Of a stretch of DNA of 64,000 nt, positions 52,480-63,096 are shown piece by piece; positions within the stretch are counted from its first letter, which is position 1; each line of letters starts with the position of its first letter. The notes below the pieces were generated by a model. The model saw only the letters and a program-made list of their open reading frames with translations. It was not told the origin of the DNA and ran no database searches. Location: positions 2,232,001-2,296,000 of the forward strand of contig NZ_CP151996.1 in the NCBI RefSeq assembly GCF_038593855.1. Direction: 5' to 3'. This DNA is from Lysinibacillus sp. FSL M8-0337 (GTDB taxonomy: Bacteria > Bacillota > Bacilli > Bacillales_A > Planococcaceae). Made by a program: the position numbers and the translations under genes.

Positions 52480-52695
52480 ACTTCTCTTCCCCAAATTACT
52501 TTGCATTGTTTACGTCATACTCATTGCACAATCTTATTAAATCGAGGAATGAATGTGAAAGTAATTTTAGAAAGATTGTGGAATACGCCAGATATGATCT
52601 ATAAAGTGTATGGACATGTTTTAAAAGAAATGGAAATAGAATCTGTATATTTATTTAGTAACAGTTTAGAGATAACTGGACAAGAACTGTGCTAA
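52480..52695 (+). pseudogene. Integrase C-terminal remnant
   Basis: About 71 codons without a proper start. CLRHTHCTILLNRGMNVKVI matches the HxLRHTHAS box of phage-type tyrosine integrases. YKVYGHVLKEMEIESVYLF matches the end with the nucleophile tyrosine (TYAHVLKE in intact proteins). The GH box is spoiled (RLWNTPDM). The N-terminal two thirds are missing. It marks an old mobile-element insertion. Confidence 0.75.
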
Positions 52696-52762
52696 TCAAT
52701 AAATCAATGAACGATAAACGTTGCTGTCATAATGTTTATAGACTATGGAACATATTTCATGA

Positions 52763-54403
<1,641 letters not shown>

Positions 54404-54429
54404 ACCTTTCTCTAAATAACTAGTATGTT

Positions 54430-54458
54430 ACTCCCCCACTACTTGGGGGAGTTTTTAT
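54430..54458 (+). terminator. Terminator of ykpA
   Basis: ACTCCCCCA pairs with TGGGGGAGT followed by TTTT. Confidence 0.9.
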
Positions 54459-54467
54459 TTTGGAAAT

Positions 54468-54504
54468 TAAAAAACGACAAATACTGCTTGTATTTGCCGT
54501 CTAA
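54468..54504 (-). terminator. Terminator of the second DinB gene
   Basis: ACG-CAAATAC pairs with GTATTTG-CGT, with a T-run on the minus strand. Confidence 0.75.
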
Positions 54505-54509
54505 TTAGA

Positions 54510-54980
54510 TTATTGCATTTCTTTCGTTGGTCCTAATACACCTGGTACAGGTAAACCAGCTTGTCGTAATAGTACAGTCATTTGTCCACGATGATGTGTT
54601 TGATGATCAATCATTGCGCGTAATAATGCTCCTTTAGAAATCGGTCCTTTAAAACTGTTCACTTCTTCTAGTAAGCCCTCATTTGAAAGCTTTGCCGCTT
54701 CCTCTTTAATACTGTTGGCTATCTTTTCATATGTCGCTACTATTTCTGCTGCTGTAGTTGGAACTGGATCTTCTTGACGAATCATTGGCACAGTTAAACC
54801 TGCTAAATAACTAAAATAGCCTGCTGCACCAACTAAATGCCAGCCTAACCAAGCTAATGAATTATGCCCTTCCACAATACATTGGTCTAACGTATCATCC
54901 GTCATTGCTTTTAGTACTTGAACCGTTCCTTCCGCTGCCATTGACCAGTCATTTAGAAAATCTTCTACTTGTCGATACAT
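54510..54980 (-). CDS. DinB superfamily protein
   Basis: 156 residues from the ATG at 54980 (GGGGGG seven bases upstream); an ATG at 54995 is also in frame. Metal-ligand candidates are the histidine in WLGWHLVGAAGYF and the pair in IDHQTHHRGQMTVLL, a DinB signature. The fold is a four-helix bundle. It may bind zinc or nickel and act in thiol or stress metabolism. It is only distantly similar to the DinB protein at 8611-9114. Confidence 0.88.
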   Translation of the reverse strand: MYRQVEDFLNDWSMAAEGTVQVLKAMTDDTLDQCIVEGHNSLAWLGWHLVGAAGYFSYLAGLTVPMIRQEDPVPTTAAEIVATYEKIANSIKEEAAKLSNEGLLEEVNSFKGPISKGALLRAMIDHQTHHRGQMTVLLRQAGLPVPGVLGPTKEMQ

Positions 54981-55206
54981 AGAAACGCCCCCCATTTTTT
55001 GACTCTGACATTATCATAGTCAATTCTAAACGGTATCGCAAGTTTCTAGAATATGGTTAACATATATAACGATATCAACTTTGCTACAAATGGTCTAAAT
55101 TTCTGTTGATAGTAGCATCTATTTCATAAAGTAGCAGAGTTCACCCAAATAGTTGTAAAATCATGTATAATGGGCTACAACTTAAATAATTGGAAAGAGG
55201 TATTTT

Positions 55207-56202
55207 ATGTTTTCCCCATTAAAACAAGGCGATACAATTGGTATTTATTCGCCTTCCAAACCAGCCTCAGTTCTTGCTAAAGCTCGTTATGAACGAGGTA
55301 AGGCAAGATTACAAGCACTCGGCTTTACCATTAAGGAAGGTCTATTAACTGGCAAGAGTGATACATATCGTTCTGGAACGCCGAAGGAACGAGCACAAGA
55401 GCTCAATGATTTACTACGGGATCCTACGGTGAAAATGATATTGCCTACGATGGGAGGCACAAATGCAAATAGTATGTTGCCTTATATAGATTATGCTGCT
55501 TTACAACAAACGCCTAAAATACTTGTGGGCTTGTCAGATGTAACAGCAATCCTACTTGCTATCTATGCTAAGACGGGTATCCCGGTGTTTTACGGTCCTT
55601 CAGTTGCATCCACATTCGGTGAATTCCCACCATTCGTAAATTATACAGAACAATATTTTAAAACTTTGTTTATGCAAGCCTTGCCAATTCCTTATGAGAT
55701 GCCCACTCCCCCTATATGGACGGACGACCGCATTAATTGGCTTGAAAAAACTGTAGAAAAAACACAACATGATAATTCATGGTTTACTGTACAACAAGGA
55801 AGTGCGGAAGGTCGTTTAATCGGTGGTAATATCAATACAATGTATGGTTTTATAGGAACCCCCTTCTTCCCACAAATAAAAGAAGGCGATATTTTACTGT
55901 TAGAAGATACATCCAAAACAATTGCTGTAGTCGAGAAAAACTTCGCCATGCTAAAATTACATGGCTTCTTCGACAAAATTTCAGCAATTATTTTAGGTAA
56001 ACATGAGCAATACGATGATGAAGGAACAGGACGAAAACCATATGATGTTCTGTTAGAACAGCTGGACGGGTTAAATATACCAATCTTGGCGGAGGTGGAT
56101 TGTTGTCATACACACCCATTGCACGCCATGCCACTTGGTTTACGTGTCAAAGTGGATGCAACACAAAAACGCATTACATTTTTAGAGAGCTGGTTCTCTT
56201 AA
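55207..56202 (+). CDS. S66 family peptidase (LD-carboxypeptidase / MccF-like)
   Basis: 331 residues. The catalytic serine is in ILVGLSDVTAILLAI (about residue 105), followed by FYGPSVAS. The glutamate is in LLLEDTSKT and the histidine in VDCCHTHPLHAMP. The family trims muropeptides or, as MccF, cleaves microcin-like toxic nucleotidyl peptides. It has no signal peptide, so it is cytoplasmic. AAAGAGG precedes the ATG. It could serve cell-wall recycling or immunity; sequence alone does not decide. Confidence 0.9.
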   Translation: MFSPLKQGDTIGIYSPSKPASVLAKARYERGKARLQALGFTIKEGLLTGKSDTYRSGTPKERAQELNDLLRDPTVKMILPTMGGTNANSMLPYIDYAALQQTPKILVGLSDVTAILLAIYAKTGIPVFYGPSVASTFGEFPPFVNYTEQYFKTLFMQALPIPYEMPTPPIWTDDRINWLEKTVEKTQHDNSWFTVQQGSAEGRLIGGNINTMYGFIGTPFFPQIKEGDILLLEDTSKTIAVVEKNFAMLKLHGFFDKISAIILGKHEQYDDEGTGRKPYDVLLEQLDGLNIPILAEVDCCHTHPLHAMPLGLRVKVDATQKRITFLESWFS

Positions 56203-56262
56203 TATTCGTATCTAGTCGTCACTTCACGTATACTTAAAGAAAAATGGCAAAAGGAGTTGGAT

Positions 56263-56919
56263 ATGAGACAAATCCTATTCTTATGTCTAGCACTTATTCT
56301 TGTTGGCTGTACAAACAATCAAAGGACTGCGCGTCAGGAACAAACTAGCCTTGCAACGAATCATGACAAGACCCAATCAGAGGAGCAAAACACAAAACAG
56401 CTAGATGCAGAAATGTTTACTGACTATTTCCCACCAGATGGATCAACAGCTTACTTTCAAGGTGAAGGGAACGAATTTGCTAGTTACACACTTCAGACAA
56501 GCTATATCGATAAAACGGCAATTGCCCAAATTGAAAATAATGGCGGTGTCATTTTATTAAAAGTCTATCGCATTACGAATACTGCTATAGAACTTGTCTA
56601 TATGGAAGCGGTCGATGAAGCACCTACTTTGCCAACAGCACAAGAAGTAGCAACCTTTCCGGTTATTGAAACAATTTTACAACAACCGCTGCAAGTTGGG
56701 CGCCGCTTTGATGGTTGGGTAATTGTATCGACTACCACCTCTATCAAAACGAGTTTCACCACCTTCCGCAATGTAATTGAGCTTAGTAAAACAAAGGACA
56801 ACATAACGATAACTAAATATTTTGCCAAAGGTGTTGGGCTTATCTACACTAAAGACGAAATGAAAACAAATAGTGAAGAAATATTCAAGGTCACGTCAAC
56901 GCTTGAAAAAATCGAATAA
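56263..56919 (+). CDS. Lipoprotein (218 aa)
   Basis: 218 residues from the ATG at 56263, AAAGGAG six bases upstream. Signal peptide and lipobox: LFLCLALILVGCTNN. A polar linker leads to a beta-rich domain that starts MFTDYFPPDGSTAYFQGEGN, typical of small Bacillales lipoproteins. Anchored outside the membrane. Followed by the membrane protease gene after 58 bases, probably in one operon. Function unknown. Confidence 0.75.
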   Translation: MRQILFLCLALILVGCTNNQRTARQEQTSLATNHDKTQSEEQNTKQLDAEMFTDYFPPDGSTAYFQGEGNEFASYTLQTSYIDKTAIAQIENNGGVILLKVYRITNTAIELVYMEAVDEAPTLPTAQEVATFPVIETILQQPLQVGRRFDGWVIVSTTTSIKTSFTTFRNVIELSKTKDNITITKYFAKGVGLIYTKDEMKTNSEEIFKVTSTLEKIE

Positions 56920-56977
56920 ATTGTCTGCACTGGCGTCTCTCTTGGCGCCTTTTTCTTTAACTAAGGAGGTAGCTTCC

Positions 56978-57805
56978 ATGAGCGACATACATAAGCACAC
57001 TACTGAAGAAGAGTTAACAGAAGAGGAATTGATTGAACTTGTATTGGCGGAGCAACAAAAGGCTTTAGCTGAAGAACAGGAAAGACGCCTGCAAGGAAGC
57101 AAGGTAAGGAAGCAAAAGCCCATTATTAAATGGATGATATGGTGCATGGCATTCGTCTTATTTATGAATACGTTTGCACTGATTTTCCAAATTTACTCGA
57201 TACCAGCTATTGAATTTCTCAAGGTCTCCAGTCAATTATCCAAACAAGAAGATATTCAGACATATAAAAAAGCGATTGTTGAAGTTTCTACTGGCTCTAG
57301 TAAAGGGACAGGCTTTGTCATTTCTCCAGATGGCTTAGTTGTAACAAATGCCCATGTGGTGGAAAATGCGCTTACATTGTCTGTTGTCTTTCCAGAACAA
57401 GGGCTTATGGAAGCACAATTAGTACAAAGTTTTCCTGAAGTCGATTTAGCTCTTTTGCAAGTTACTGGTACCAATCTACCGTCGTTAACGCTTGCCAATC
57501 GCCCTAGTTATCAAGAGGATGAAGCAGTTTATTTCATTGGAAATCCACTAGCTTTCACAGGTATTGCAAATAAAGGAACATTACTGAATGAAATTTATCT
57601 TGATGATTGGCAGGTGCCCGTTATGATGATGCAAGCACCTGTATACAAAGGCAATAGTGGGAGCCCTGTTTTCAATACAGACGGTGATGTGATCGGTATT
57701 GTGTTCGCCACCATGAAAAAGGAGCCTTATGGACGAGTAGGGTTGTTTATACCTATACATGTTTTACAAGAACAAATCGAGCAATATAACTTCTATGATG
57801 AATGA
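56978..57805 (+). CDS. Membrane-anchored trypsin-like serine protease (S1C, no PDZ)
   Basis: 275 residues from the ATG at 56978 (AAGGAGG eight bases upstream); the longer frame back to 56873 overlaps the lipoprotein gene and is unlikely. An acidic cytoplasmic N-terminus (EEELTEEELIELVLAEQQ) leads to one helix (WMIWCMAFVLFMNTFALIFQ). The extracellular protease domain has an intact triad: H in VVTNAHVVENA, D in VDLALLQV and S in YKGNSGSPVFN. Unlike HtrA/DegS it has no PDZ domain. It probably degrades misfolded exported proteins or a specific target such as the neighbouring lipoprotein. Confidence 0.9.
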   Translation: MSDIHKHTTEEELTEEELIELVLAEQQKALAEEQERRLQGSKVRKQKPIIKWMIWCMAFVLFMNTFALIFQIYSIPAIEFLKVSSQLSKQEDIQTYKKAIVEVSTGSSKGTGFVISPDGLVVTNAHVVENALTLSVVFPEQGLMEAQLVQSFPEVDLALLQVTGTNLPSLTLANRPSYQEDEAVYFIGNPLAFTGIANKGTLLNEIYLDDWQVPVMMMQAPVYKGNSGSPVFNTDGDVIGIVFATMKKEPYGRVGLFIPIHVLQEQIEQYNFYDE

Positions 57806-57850
57806 AAGCCCCGCCATCTATCTTCTATGGATAGCGGCGGGGCTTCTCAT
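57806..57850 (+). terminator. Terminator of the lipoprotein-protease operon
   Basis: AGCCCCGCC pairs with GGCGGGGCT, with a second inner stem and TTCTC after it. Confidence 0.85.
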
Positions 57851-58114
57851 TTTACATCTTTCCTGGCATTTCGCATGATTTTTTACTCATCACTCACGAT
57901 ATGTTTTCAGTTAGACATACTTGTACTCTCCTTCGTAAGGTTAAGTCACTTCTCCTATCGCCCTTCCGCTCCACATAACAACACTAATATCAAAATTATT
58001 TATTAATTATTTAATGTTTTTTATAAATAAAATTAATTTATTTAATTTAAATGTTTATTTTATTTATTTTTTATTATATAATCTAATCAACAAATAGAAA
58101 GGAATGTCACGCTA

Positions 58115-58480
58115 ATGGCTTATAAAGTAATTACGAATTGTCCGGTCTGTAGTAAAACATTAAAAATAACCAGGCTGAAGTGCTCTCATTGCCACACTAC
58201 GATTGAAAATGAATTTGAATTATCAAAATTGGCTTCCTTATCAAAGGATCAGCAGCATTTTGTGGAAGTATTTTTGACATGCAGAGGGAATATTAAAGAA
58301 GTAGAAAAAGAATTGGGTATTTCATATCCTACCGTCAGAAGCAAGTTAACAGACATTATTTCATCCCTTGGATATGAGCCAAAAAAGAAAAATGAAATCG
58401 ACGAGAAAAAAGTTGTCACTATGTTGGAAAATGGCGAAATCACAGCTGAAGAAGCCATTAAACTTTTAAAAGAAGAATAA
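58115..58480 (+). CDS. DUF2089 family zinc-ribbon/HTH protein
   Basis: 121 residues. A zinc ribbon with CPVCSKTLKITRLKCSHC is followed by a sigma-like helix-turn-helix (VEKELGISYPTVRSKLTDII). A short C-terminal tail EKKVVTMLENGEITAEEAIK has the SHOCT-like helical pattern. It is probably a transcription regulator of its own operon. 10 bases separate it from the next gene. The upstream region (57851-58114) is extremely AT-rich. Confidence 0.85.
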   Translation: MAYKVITNCPVCSKTLKITRLKCSHCHTTIENEFELSKLASLSKDQQHFVEVFLTCRGNIKEVEKELGISYPTVRSKLTDIISSLGYEPKKKNEIDEKKVVTMLENGEITAEEAIKLLKEE

Positions 58481-58490
58481 GGAGGAATCA

Positions 58491-58883
58491 ATGATGAAAG
58501 AGGAAATTTCAAGAGTGTTAACCATGATTCAAGAAGGAAAAATTGATGCAGACAAAGGATCTGAACTAATTCAAACATTAAAGGATAAAGAAGAAACGGG
58601 AAATATATCGTTAGAAAAACCAACTACCTATTTAGATAAAACATTAAAAATTCGTGTGATTTCTGCCGAAAATGATAATGTTACAGTTAATTTGCCTATA
58701 AAACTTGTAAAAGTAATATTAATGGCAGGTCACAGCATTGCTGCAAGCATACCTCAATCAGAAAAATACGTTAAAGATATAGATATCAACCTTATCTTAG
58801 AGGCAATTGAAAACGAATTGGATGGCCAAATTGTTGATATTAAATCTGCGGACGGGGATACCGTTTCAGTTATTATTGAATAG
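58491..58883 (+). CDS. SHOCT-like / YvlB N-terminal-type protein
   Basis: 130 residues (ATGs at 58491 and 58494; GGAGG upstream favours the second). The N-terminal helix pair ISRVLTMIQEGKIDADKGSE is the YvlB/LiaX-type N-terminal motif, also seen as the tail of the gene before. The rest (about 45-130) is an alpha/beta domain (LDKTLKIRVISAENDNVTVN, VVDIKSADGDTV-like end). It is cytoplasmic. It appears to be a paralogue of the next gene over that second part. Confidence 0.65.
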   Translation: MMKEEISRVLTMIQEGKIDADKGSELIQTLKDKEETGNISLEKPTTYLDKTLKIRVISAENDNVTVNLPIKLVKVILMAGHSIAASIPQSEKYVKDIDINLILEAIENELDGQIVDIKSADGDTVSVIIE

Positions 58884-58893
58884 TGAAACGCTT

Positions 58894-59175
58894 ATGATGT
58901 ATGTAAAAGTGAAAGCAAAAGGTGTGCGCTTCACCTTTCCTATTCCATATGCACTTGTCAATATCGCTATTTCCGTTTTAACTTCAAAGTTATTGCAGCA
59001 AATGGCAAACAAATGGACAAAAGACCACTTTGAAAGAAACAAAATAGACTTTACGTTTCCTCCAATAGATAGAGAAATGCTCAAACCTATTGTTCGGGAG
59101 CTAAAAAATTATAAAGGAATTGTACTAGTGGATGTCAAAGCAAATGATGGTACTGAAGTGAAGGTTAAATTATAG
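58894..59175 (+). CDS. Small paralogue of the preceding protein's C-terminal domain (93 aa)
   Basis: 93 residues from the ATG at 58894. It begins ten bases after the preceding stop without a strong ribosome binding site, so translation is probably coupled. The pattern matches the second part of the preceding protein: short strand, FTFPIPYALVNIAISVLTSK against VNLPIKLVKVILMAGHSI, a central helix pair, then GIVLVDVKANDGTEV against GQIVDIKSADGDTV. It lacks the N-terminal helical part. Function unknown. Confidence 0.65.
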   Translation: MMYVKVKAKGVRFTFPIPYALVNIAISVLTSKLLQQMANKWTKDHFERNKIDFTFPPIDREMLKPIVRELKNYKGIVLVDVKANDGTEVKVKL

Positions 59176-59212
59176 TTTACAGTACATGGAGAAGTAACAG
59201 TGAACAAAGTGA

Positions 59213-59247
59213 ACAATCCCCCCTTTCTAAAAGAATGGGGGGATTTT
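59213..59247 (+). terminator. Terminator of the DUF2089 operon
   Basis: AATCCCCCC pairs with GGGGGGATT followed by TTAATT. Confidence 0.85.
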
Positions 59248-59279
59248 AATTCGGAATAATATAAGTTAACATAATATTA

Positions 59280-59759
59280 TTATTTATTGTTTTTGTTCAG
59301 ATAGTTTGTAACAATTGATTTTGCAGGAACCTTACTTAAAAGTTCCTCGCTTGTTTCTGTTAGTTTTTGTAAAAGTCCAAGTAATTTTTCATCACCAGTC
59401 CAATGTTTTTCAATCACTTCAGGGCCCAATTTATTAATCGTCATATTAAGAACATACGTGGCTAACATCAAGTCATCCAGAAAACCGCCAAAACCAAATA
59501 TACCTTCTGGTAAAACATCCATTGGGAAAATAAAATACGTAATGGTTGCTCCAATTAATGTTTTACTTTTAGAGTCAATTGCAGGATCTGTCACGATTTT
59601 AATTAGTAAATGAAATATATCAGGTACAAATAATAAATAATCCGCATAGCGATGGTTCTTCCCTGTTTTTGAAGTGAAAAATTGTACAAATTTCTCCCGT
59701 AATTTTTGATAAAAATCATGATGTTCCTGCTTATTCTGTTTGTTTAAGTTGTTATCCAT
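59280..59759 (-). CDS. DUF1232 (YkvA-like) protein
   Basis: 159 residues. The DUF1232 core is ITYFIFPMDVLPEGIFGFGG followed by FLDDLMLATYVLNM. The core is moderately hydrophobic and may associate with the membrane. GGAGGTA lies upstream of the ATG. The N-terminus is polar (MDNNLNKQNKQEHHDF). Single gene. The function of the family is unknown. Confidence 0.85.
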   Translation of the reverse strand: MDNNLNKQNKQEHHDFYQKLREKFVQFFTSKTGKNHRYADYLLFVPDIFHLLIKIVTDPAIDSKSKTLIGATITYFIFPMDVLPEGIFGFGGFLDDLMLATYVLNMTINKLGPEVIEKHWTGDEKLLGLLQKLTETSEELLSKVPAKSIVTNYLNKNNK

Positions 59760-59906
59760 TTTGAGCTACCTCCTTCTACTCTTTAATTCCCTAATACCCT
59801 AAAACAAAAAATAATACTATTAATAATTAAAAATGAACTATTGAAAACGAGTCCATAGCAAAATACCTGTCCTTACTATTGTCGAACTAGCACAAAAGTA
59901 TACAAA

Positions 59907-59942
59907 AAAAGCACCCTATATAAATAGGGCGCCTTTTTTTAA
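59907..59942 (-). terminator. Terminator of the cold shock gene
   Basis: GC-CCCTAT pairs with ATAGGG-GC, with T-runs on both sides. Confidence 0.85.
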
Positions 59943-59967
59943 CGAAAGTAATTTTAATTACTGAGAA

Positions 59968-60168
59968 TTAAAGTTTAGTTACGTTAGCAGCTTGTGGTCC
60001 GCGGTTGCCATCTACAACTTCGAATTCCACTTTTTGACCTTCGTCAAGTGTTTTGAAACCTTCGCCTTGGATAGCTGAGAAGTGTACGAATACGTCGTTT
60101 TCGCCTTCAACTTCGATGAATCCAAAACCTTTTTCTGAGTTAAACCATTTTACTGTACCTTGTTTCAT
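59968..60168 (-). CDS. Cold shock protein (CspA/CspB family)
   Basis: 66 residues, the usual length. RNP1 (KGFGFIEV) and RNP2 (VFVHFSAI) are intact, in a five-strand OB fold. It binds single-stranded RNA and DNA and keeps mRNA unstructured in the cold. GGAGG precedes the ATG at a distance of nine bases. The long leader contains a 15-bp hairpin with a U-run (60225-60286), which may regulate it. Confidence 0.96.
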   Translation of the reverse strand: MKQGTVKWFNSEKGFGFIEVEGENDVFVHFSAIQGEGFKTLDEGQKVEFEVVDGNRGPQAANVTKL

Positions 60169-60224
60169 TTAAAAAAACCTCCAAAAAAATAAAAGTGAAC
60201 AATATGTAATTTCTTCAACGAATT

Positions 60225-60286
60225 AAAAAAATTCACATATTACAAAGAGTACCGAACTAACGCGATCACTTTTTGTAATATGTGAA
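60225..60286 (-). promoter_or_regulatory. Leader hairpin with U-run upstream of the cold shock gene
   Basis: TTCACATATTACAAA (60232-60246) pairs perfectly with 60272-60286 around a 25-base loop. On the minus strand a run of seven T follows at once, so it has the form of an intrinsic terminator. It lies within the leader about 60-120 bases before the start codon. Confidence 0.7.
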
Positions 60287-60390
60287 TCCATGTTTCCGGT
60301 GAAGCAATTAAATTGTTAAGTTAAGTATACCATCATTCATAATTTTGTCAAATAAAGAAAATTGTTTTTTTAATTAATTTGAAAATTTAT

Positions 60391-60672
60391 TTAACAATGC
60401 CCTTCAAACGCCATGATGCCATGGTATACTTGGGCATCATCATCACAGGCTTCACAGTAAAAACTTTCATCTTCAGACCAAAAAGCCCAAAAACCTCCCT
60501 CTTTAGTCGCTTCATGTTCATATACTGATCGAAAATGCTGTAATTTCCGTTGTAATGCCTGCTCAAATTGCTCTTTTGTATCAAACGTTTCTTTCGTTTG
60601 AATAAAAGCTTCCCAGCCTTCAAATTTCCACCAAGGCTCATAGTCAGCTTTCATGTAAAGTATTGTATACAT
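60391..60672 (-). CDS. DUF1033 family protein
   Basis: 93 residues from the ATG at 60672. The opening MYTILYMKADYEPWWKFEGW and the acidic aromatic C-terminal part (FWAFWSEDESFYCEACDDD) fit the DUF1033 family. No signal peptide is present. Function unknown. The start is about 130 bases from that of the divergent chemoreceptor gene. Confidence 0.8.
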   Translation of the reverse strand: MYTILYMKADYEPWWKFEGWEAFIQTKETFDTKEQFEQALQRKLQHFRSVYEHEATKEGGFWAFWSEDESFYCEACDDDAQVYHGIMAFEGHC

Positions 60673-60803
60673 ATTTGCCACATTCCTTGCTGTTATAAGA
60701 TATTCTAATTTTAGCAAACACTTCTGAAATGTCTATTAAAACACCCTGCAATATGCTATTATTACCTTATTATTCATTATTTAATTTGGGAGGTATTTTT
60801 TTT

Positions 60804-62531
60804 ATGTTTTCAAGTATTCGACCTAAGGCCGAGCTAGAAGAATTGCTAAAGCGAGGGACCAACTTAAGTGCAACAGGCCGTTTCAACAAGACATTGGCAT
60901 TTAATCATTTTAATCAACAAGATGAAGAAAATTTAAAGACTCTCTTTTATAAACTGAAGGATATTACGCCTTCTATGAATGCAATATTTAAAAATTATTT
61001 AAATGAAATCTCTCCCTCCTCTCAACAAACGATCAGTGAAGAAAATATTAGTCGCTATTTAACGCAATTTTTCTTGGCCACTCGTGATGATGAATATGTG
61101 GATGAAACGGTAAAGTTTTTTAATCTGTTTCGAAAAAACCAATATGAGCCTGGTAAGTTAATTGTAGTATTTAACCAATTTGCCTTTTATATTACGACTT
61201 ACATTTTACATAACTTTGGTTTAAAACCATACAAAGCTTTTGAGTATATGAAATCTTTCCAATCAGCTGTCAATGTTGACCAGGAACTACTTGTGGAAGT
61301 ATTAACAGAGCGTATTATCGAGAACGTTGTCGCTGAAATTTCTTCACTCATGGATGTAAATGCAAAAATTATGTACATGAAAGATTTAGTATTTAGTTTA
61401 GATAAACAAAATGAAGAAATACAATCATCTACTGCCGCAACAGAGGAAATTGCCGCATCGATCAATGAAGTTGCTCGTATGTCCTCGCATATTTCTGAGA
61501 AAACAACGGAATCAGTTGACCATGCTGTCAAAGGTAAGAATGCCATTGAGCATGCTTTATCGGAAATTTTTAAAACGGAAGAAACGTTTACTACCATCGT
61601 TGAATCGTTTACTGAGTTACAAAAACGCGTCAATGATATTGAACACGTTGTGACATTAATAAACCAAATTGCCGATCAAACAAACTTACTTGCACTGAAT
61701 GCCTCAATTGAAGCTGCTCGTGCTGGTGAACATGGCAAAGGATTTGCTGTTGTAGCGCAAGAAGTCCGCAAATTAGCAGAAGGAACGGTTTCCGCACTTA
61801 GCGAAGTATCGACAAATGTTCACCATCTGAAAAGTTACTCCAATGATGTTTCGCATTCCATAACAGAAACAACAACGATTATTAAAGAAGCAACAATTGA
61901 AGCAAAACAATCATTACCATTGCTAAATGCTATTGTCGCTGCAATTGAAGGAATTAATCTCGATGTAACAAATACGGCTGCCATTTCACAAGAGCAAGCT
62001 GCTGCTATTGACGAAGTATCCGCACGAATGATTGAAATTTCCGGCCATCAAGATGATATTCGTGATTATAGTTATAATACATCAAGCGATATTCACTTAC
62101 TCGGTCAAGAAATTAATCGCTTCCGTAATGATATTATCGCGAATAATAATGTCCAGTTATCTTCCATTGCTTTGTTACAACTTTCAAAAGCAGACCATAT
62201 TTTATGGAAATGGCGTATTTATAATATGTTCCTCGGATTAGAAGAAGTTCAACCAAGCGACGTGTCTTCACATACTGAATGCCGACTTGGTAAATGGTAT
62301 AGTGCTCCTCGGACAGTGGAACGTTTTGGTCATTTACAAGATTATGGTGAATTAGACGCATATCATTTACAAGTGCATAAATCGGCTAAATTGGCTGCGG
62401 AAGCATATCAAGAAGGTAATATTCAAAAAGCTGATGGCCATTTAAAAGAGGTAGACGAAGCCTCGAAGCGTGTTCTATTCTATATTAATAATTTAATTGC
62501 ATACTTGGAAAAAGAACGTGTTATGCAGTAA
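60804..62531 (+). CDS. Soluble globin-coupled chemoreceptor (HemAT-like) with C-terminal CZB domain
   Basis: 575 residues from the ATG at 60804 (GGGAGG upstream). A protoglobin-like sensor spans about residues 25-185. The methyl-accepting signalling domain spans about 190-440, with the hairpin tip [21 protein letters not shown]. The C-terminal 100 residues match the chemoreceptor zinc-binding domain: [22 protein letters not shown] and YHLQVHKSA. No membrane helix is present. It should signal to CheA in response to oxygen and possibly to zinc or oxidants. The usual proximal histidine motif H-x2-IGL is not matched exactly; the region reads [10 protein letters not shown]. Confidence 0.88.
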   Translation: MFSSIRPKAELEELLKRGTNLSATGRFNKTLAFNHFNQQDEENLKTLFYKLKDITPSMNAIFKNYLNEISPSSQQTISEENISRYLTQFFLATRDDEYVDETVKFFNLFRKNQYEPGKLIVVFNQFAFYITTYILHNFGLKPYKAFEYMKSFQSAVNVDQELLVEVLTERIIENVVAEISSLMDVNAKIMYMKDLVFSLDKQNEEIQSSTAATEEIAASINEVARMSSHISEKTTESVDHAVKGKNAIEHALSEIFKTEETFTTIVESFTELQKRVNDIEHVVTLINQIADQTNLLALNASIEAARAGEHGKGFAVVAQEVRKLAEGTVSALSEVSTNVHHLKSYSNDVSHSITETTTIIKEATIEAKQSLPLLNAIVAAIEGINLDVTNTAAISQEQAAAIDEVSARMIEISGHQDDIRDYSYNTSSDIHLLGQEINRFRNDIIANNNVQLSSIALLQLSKADHILWKWRIYNMFLGLEEVQPSDVSSHTECRLGKWYSAPRTVERFGHLQDYGELDAYHLQVHKSAKLAAEAYQEGNIQKADGHLKEVDEASKRVLFYINNLIAYLEKERVMQ

Positions 62532-62533
62532 GG

Positions 62534-62561
62534 TGGAGGGACTACCCTCCTCTACTTTTTG
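62534..62561 (+). terminator. Hairpin between the chemoreceptor and the acylphosphatase-like gene
   Basis: GGAGGG pairs with CCCTCC around ACTA, with T-run a few bases later. Confidence 0.55.
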
Positions 62562-62573
62562 GGAGGTTTTAGC

Positions 62574-62855
62574 GTGAACAAGAGAGCGCTGATTAAATTT
62601 TTCGGAGATGTTTATGGAACAGGATATCGCTTTTTTATTAAACAAAAAGCGATAGAACTAGGCTTGAAAGGTTACTGCAAGTTGAATGCTCAAGAGCAAA
62701 TAGAAGTAGAGGTAGAAGGTTCAAAAAAAGCAATTGATGAATTTCTACTATTTGTTCAAAAGGGTGTTAGCCTTCAAGCAGATTCAAATTCTTTTACTTT
62801 AGAACTTTTCGACGATTTAAAAGGTTATGTACGTATGGAGTCGGACATTGTTTAA
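62574..62855 (+). CDS. Acylphosphatase-like protein
   Basis: 93 residues from a GTG at 62574 with GGGAGG upstream. The acylphosphatase phosphate loop is recognisable as FFGDVYGTGYRFFIKQKAIE, with its catalytic arginine. The second signature, normally G-W-V-R-N, reads GYCKLN, so the catalytic asparagine position is leucine. Enzymatic activity is therefore doubtful. It follows the chemoreceptor gene by 42 bases. Terminator overlaps the 3' end. Confidence 0.75.
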   Translation: MNKRALIKFFGDVYGTGYRFFIKQKAIELGLKGYCKLNAQEQIEVEVEGSKKAIDEFLLFVQKGVSLQADSNSFTLELFDDLKGYVRMESDIV

Positions 62856-62871
62856 GTCTGACTTCTTTTTT
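62839..62871 (+). terminator. Terminator of the acylphosphatase-like gene
   Basis: AGTC-GAC pairs with GTC-GACT followed by TTCTTTTTT. Confidence 0.75.
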
Positions 62872-63096
62872 CTACTCATTAACGGACTTTTGCTAATGTT
62901 CTTTTATAAAACGAACATACTATAAAGAATATACGCCTATTAAAATGCGAATTCTATCCATTAGACAAGTGTATTTATTGAGAAACTTAGCAATTAGCAG
63001 TAAAATTTATGTAAGTCTTAAGATAATTATTGAAACTTTATGTCGATTTTAACGTATTAAAAGATAGACATATTGAAAAGCAAGGAGGAAGAAACG

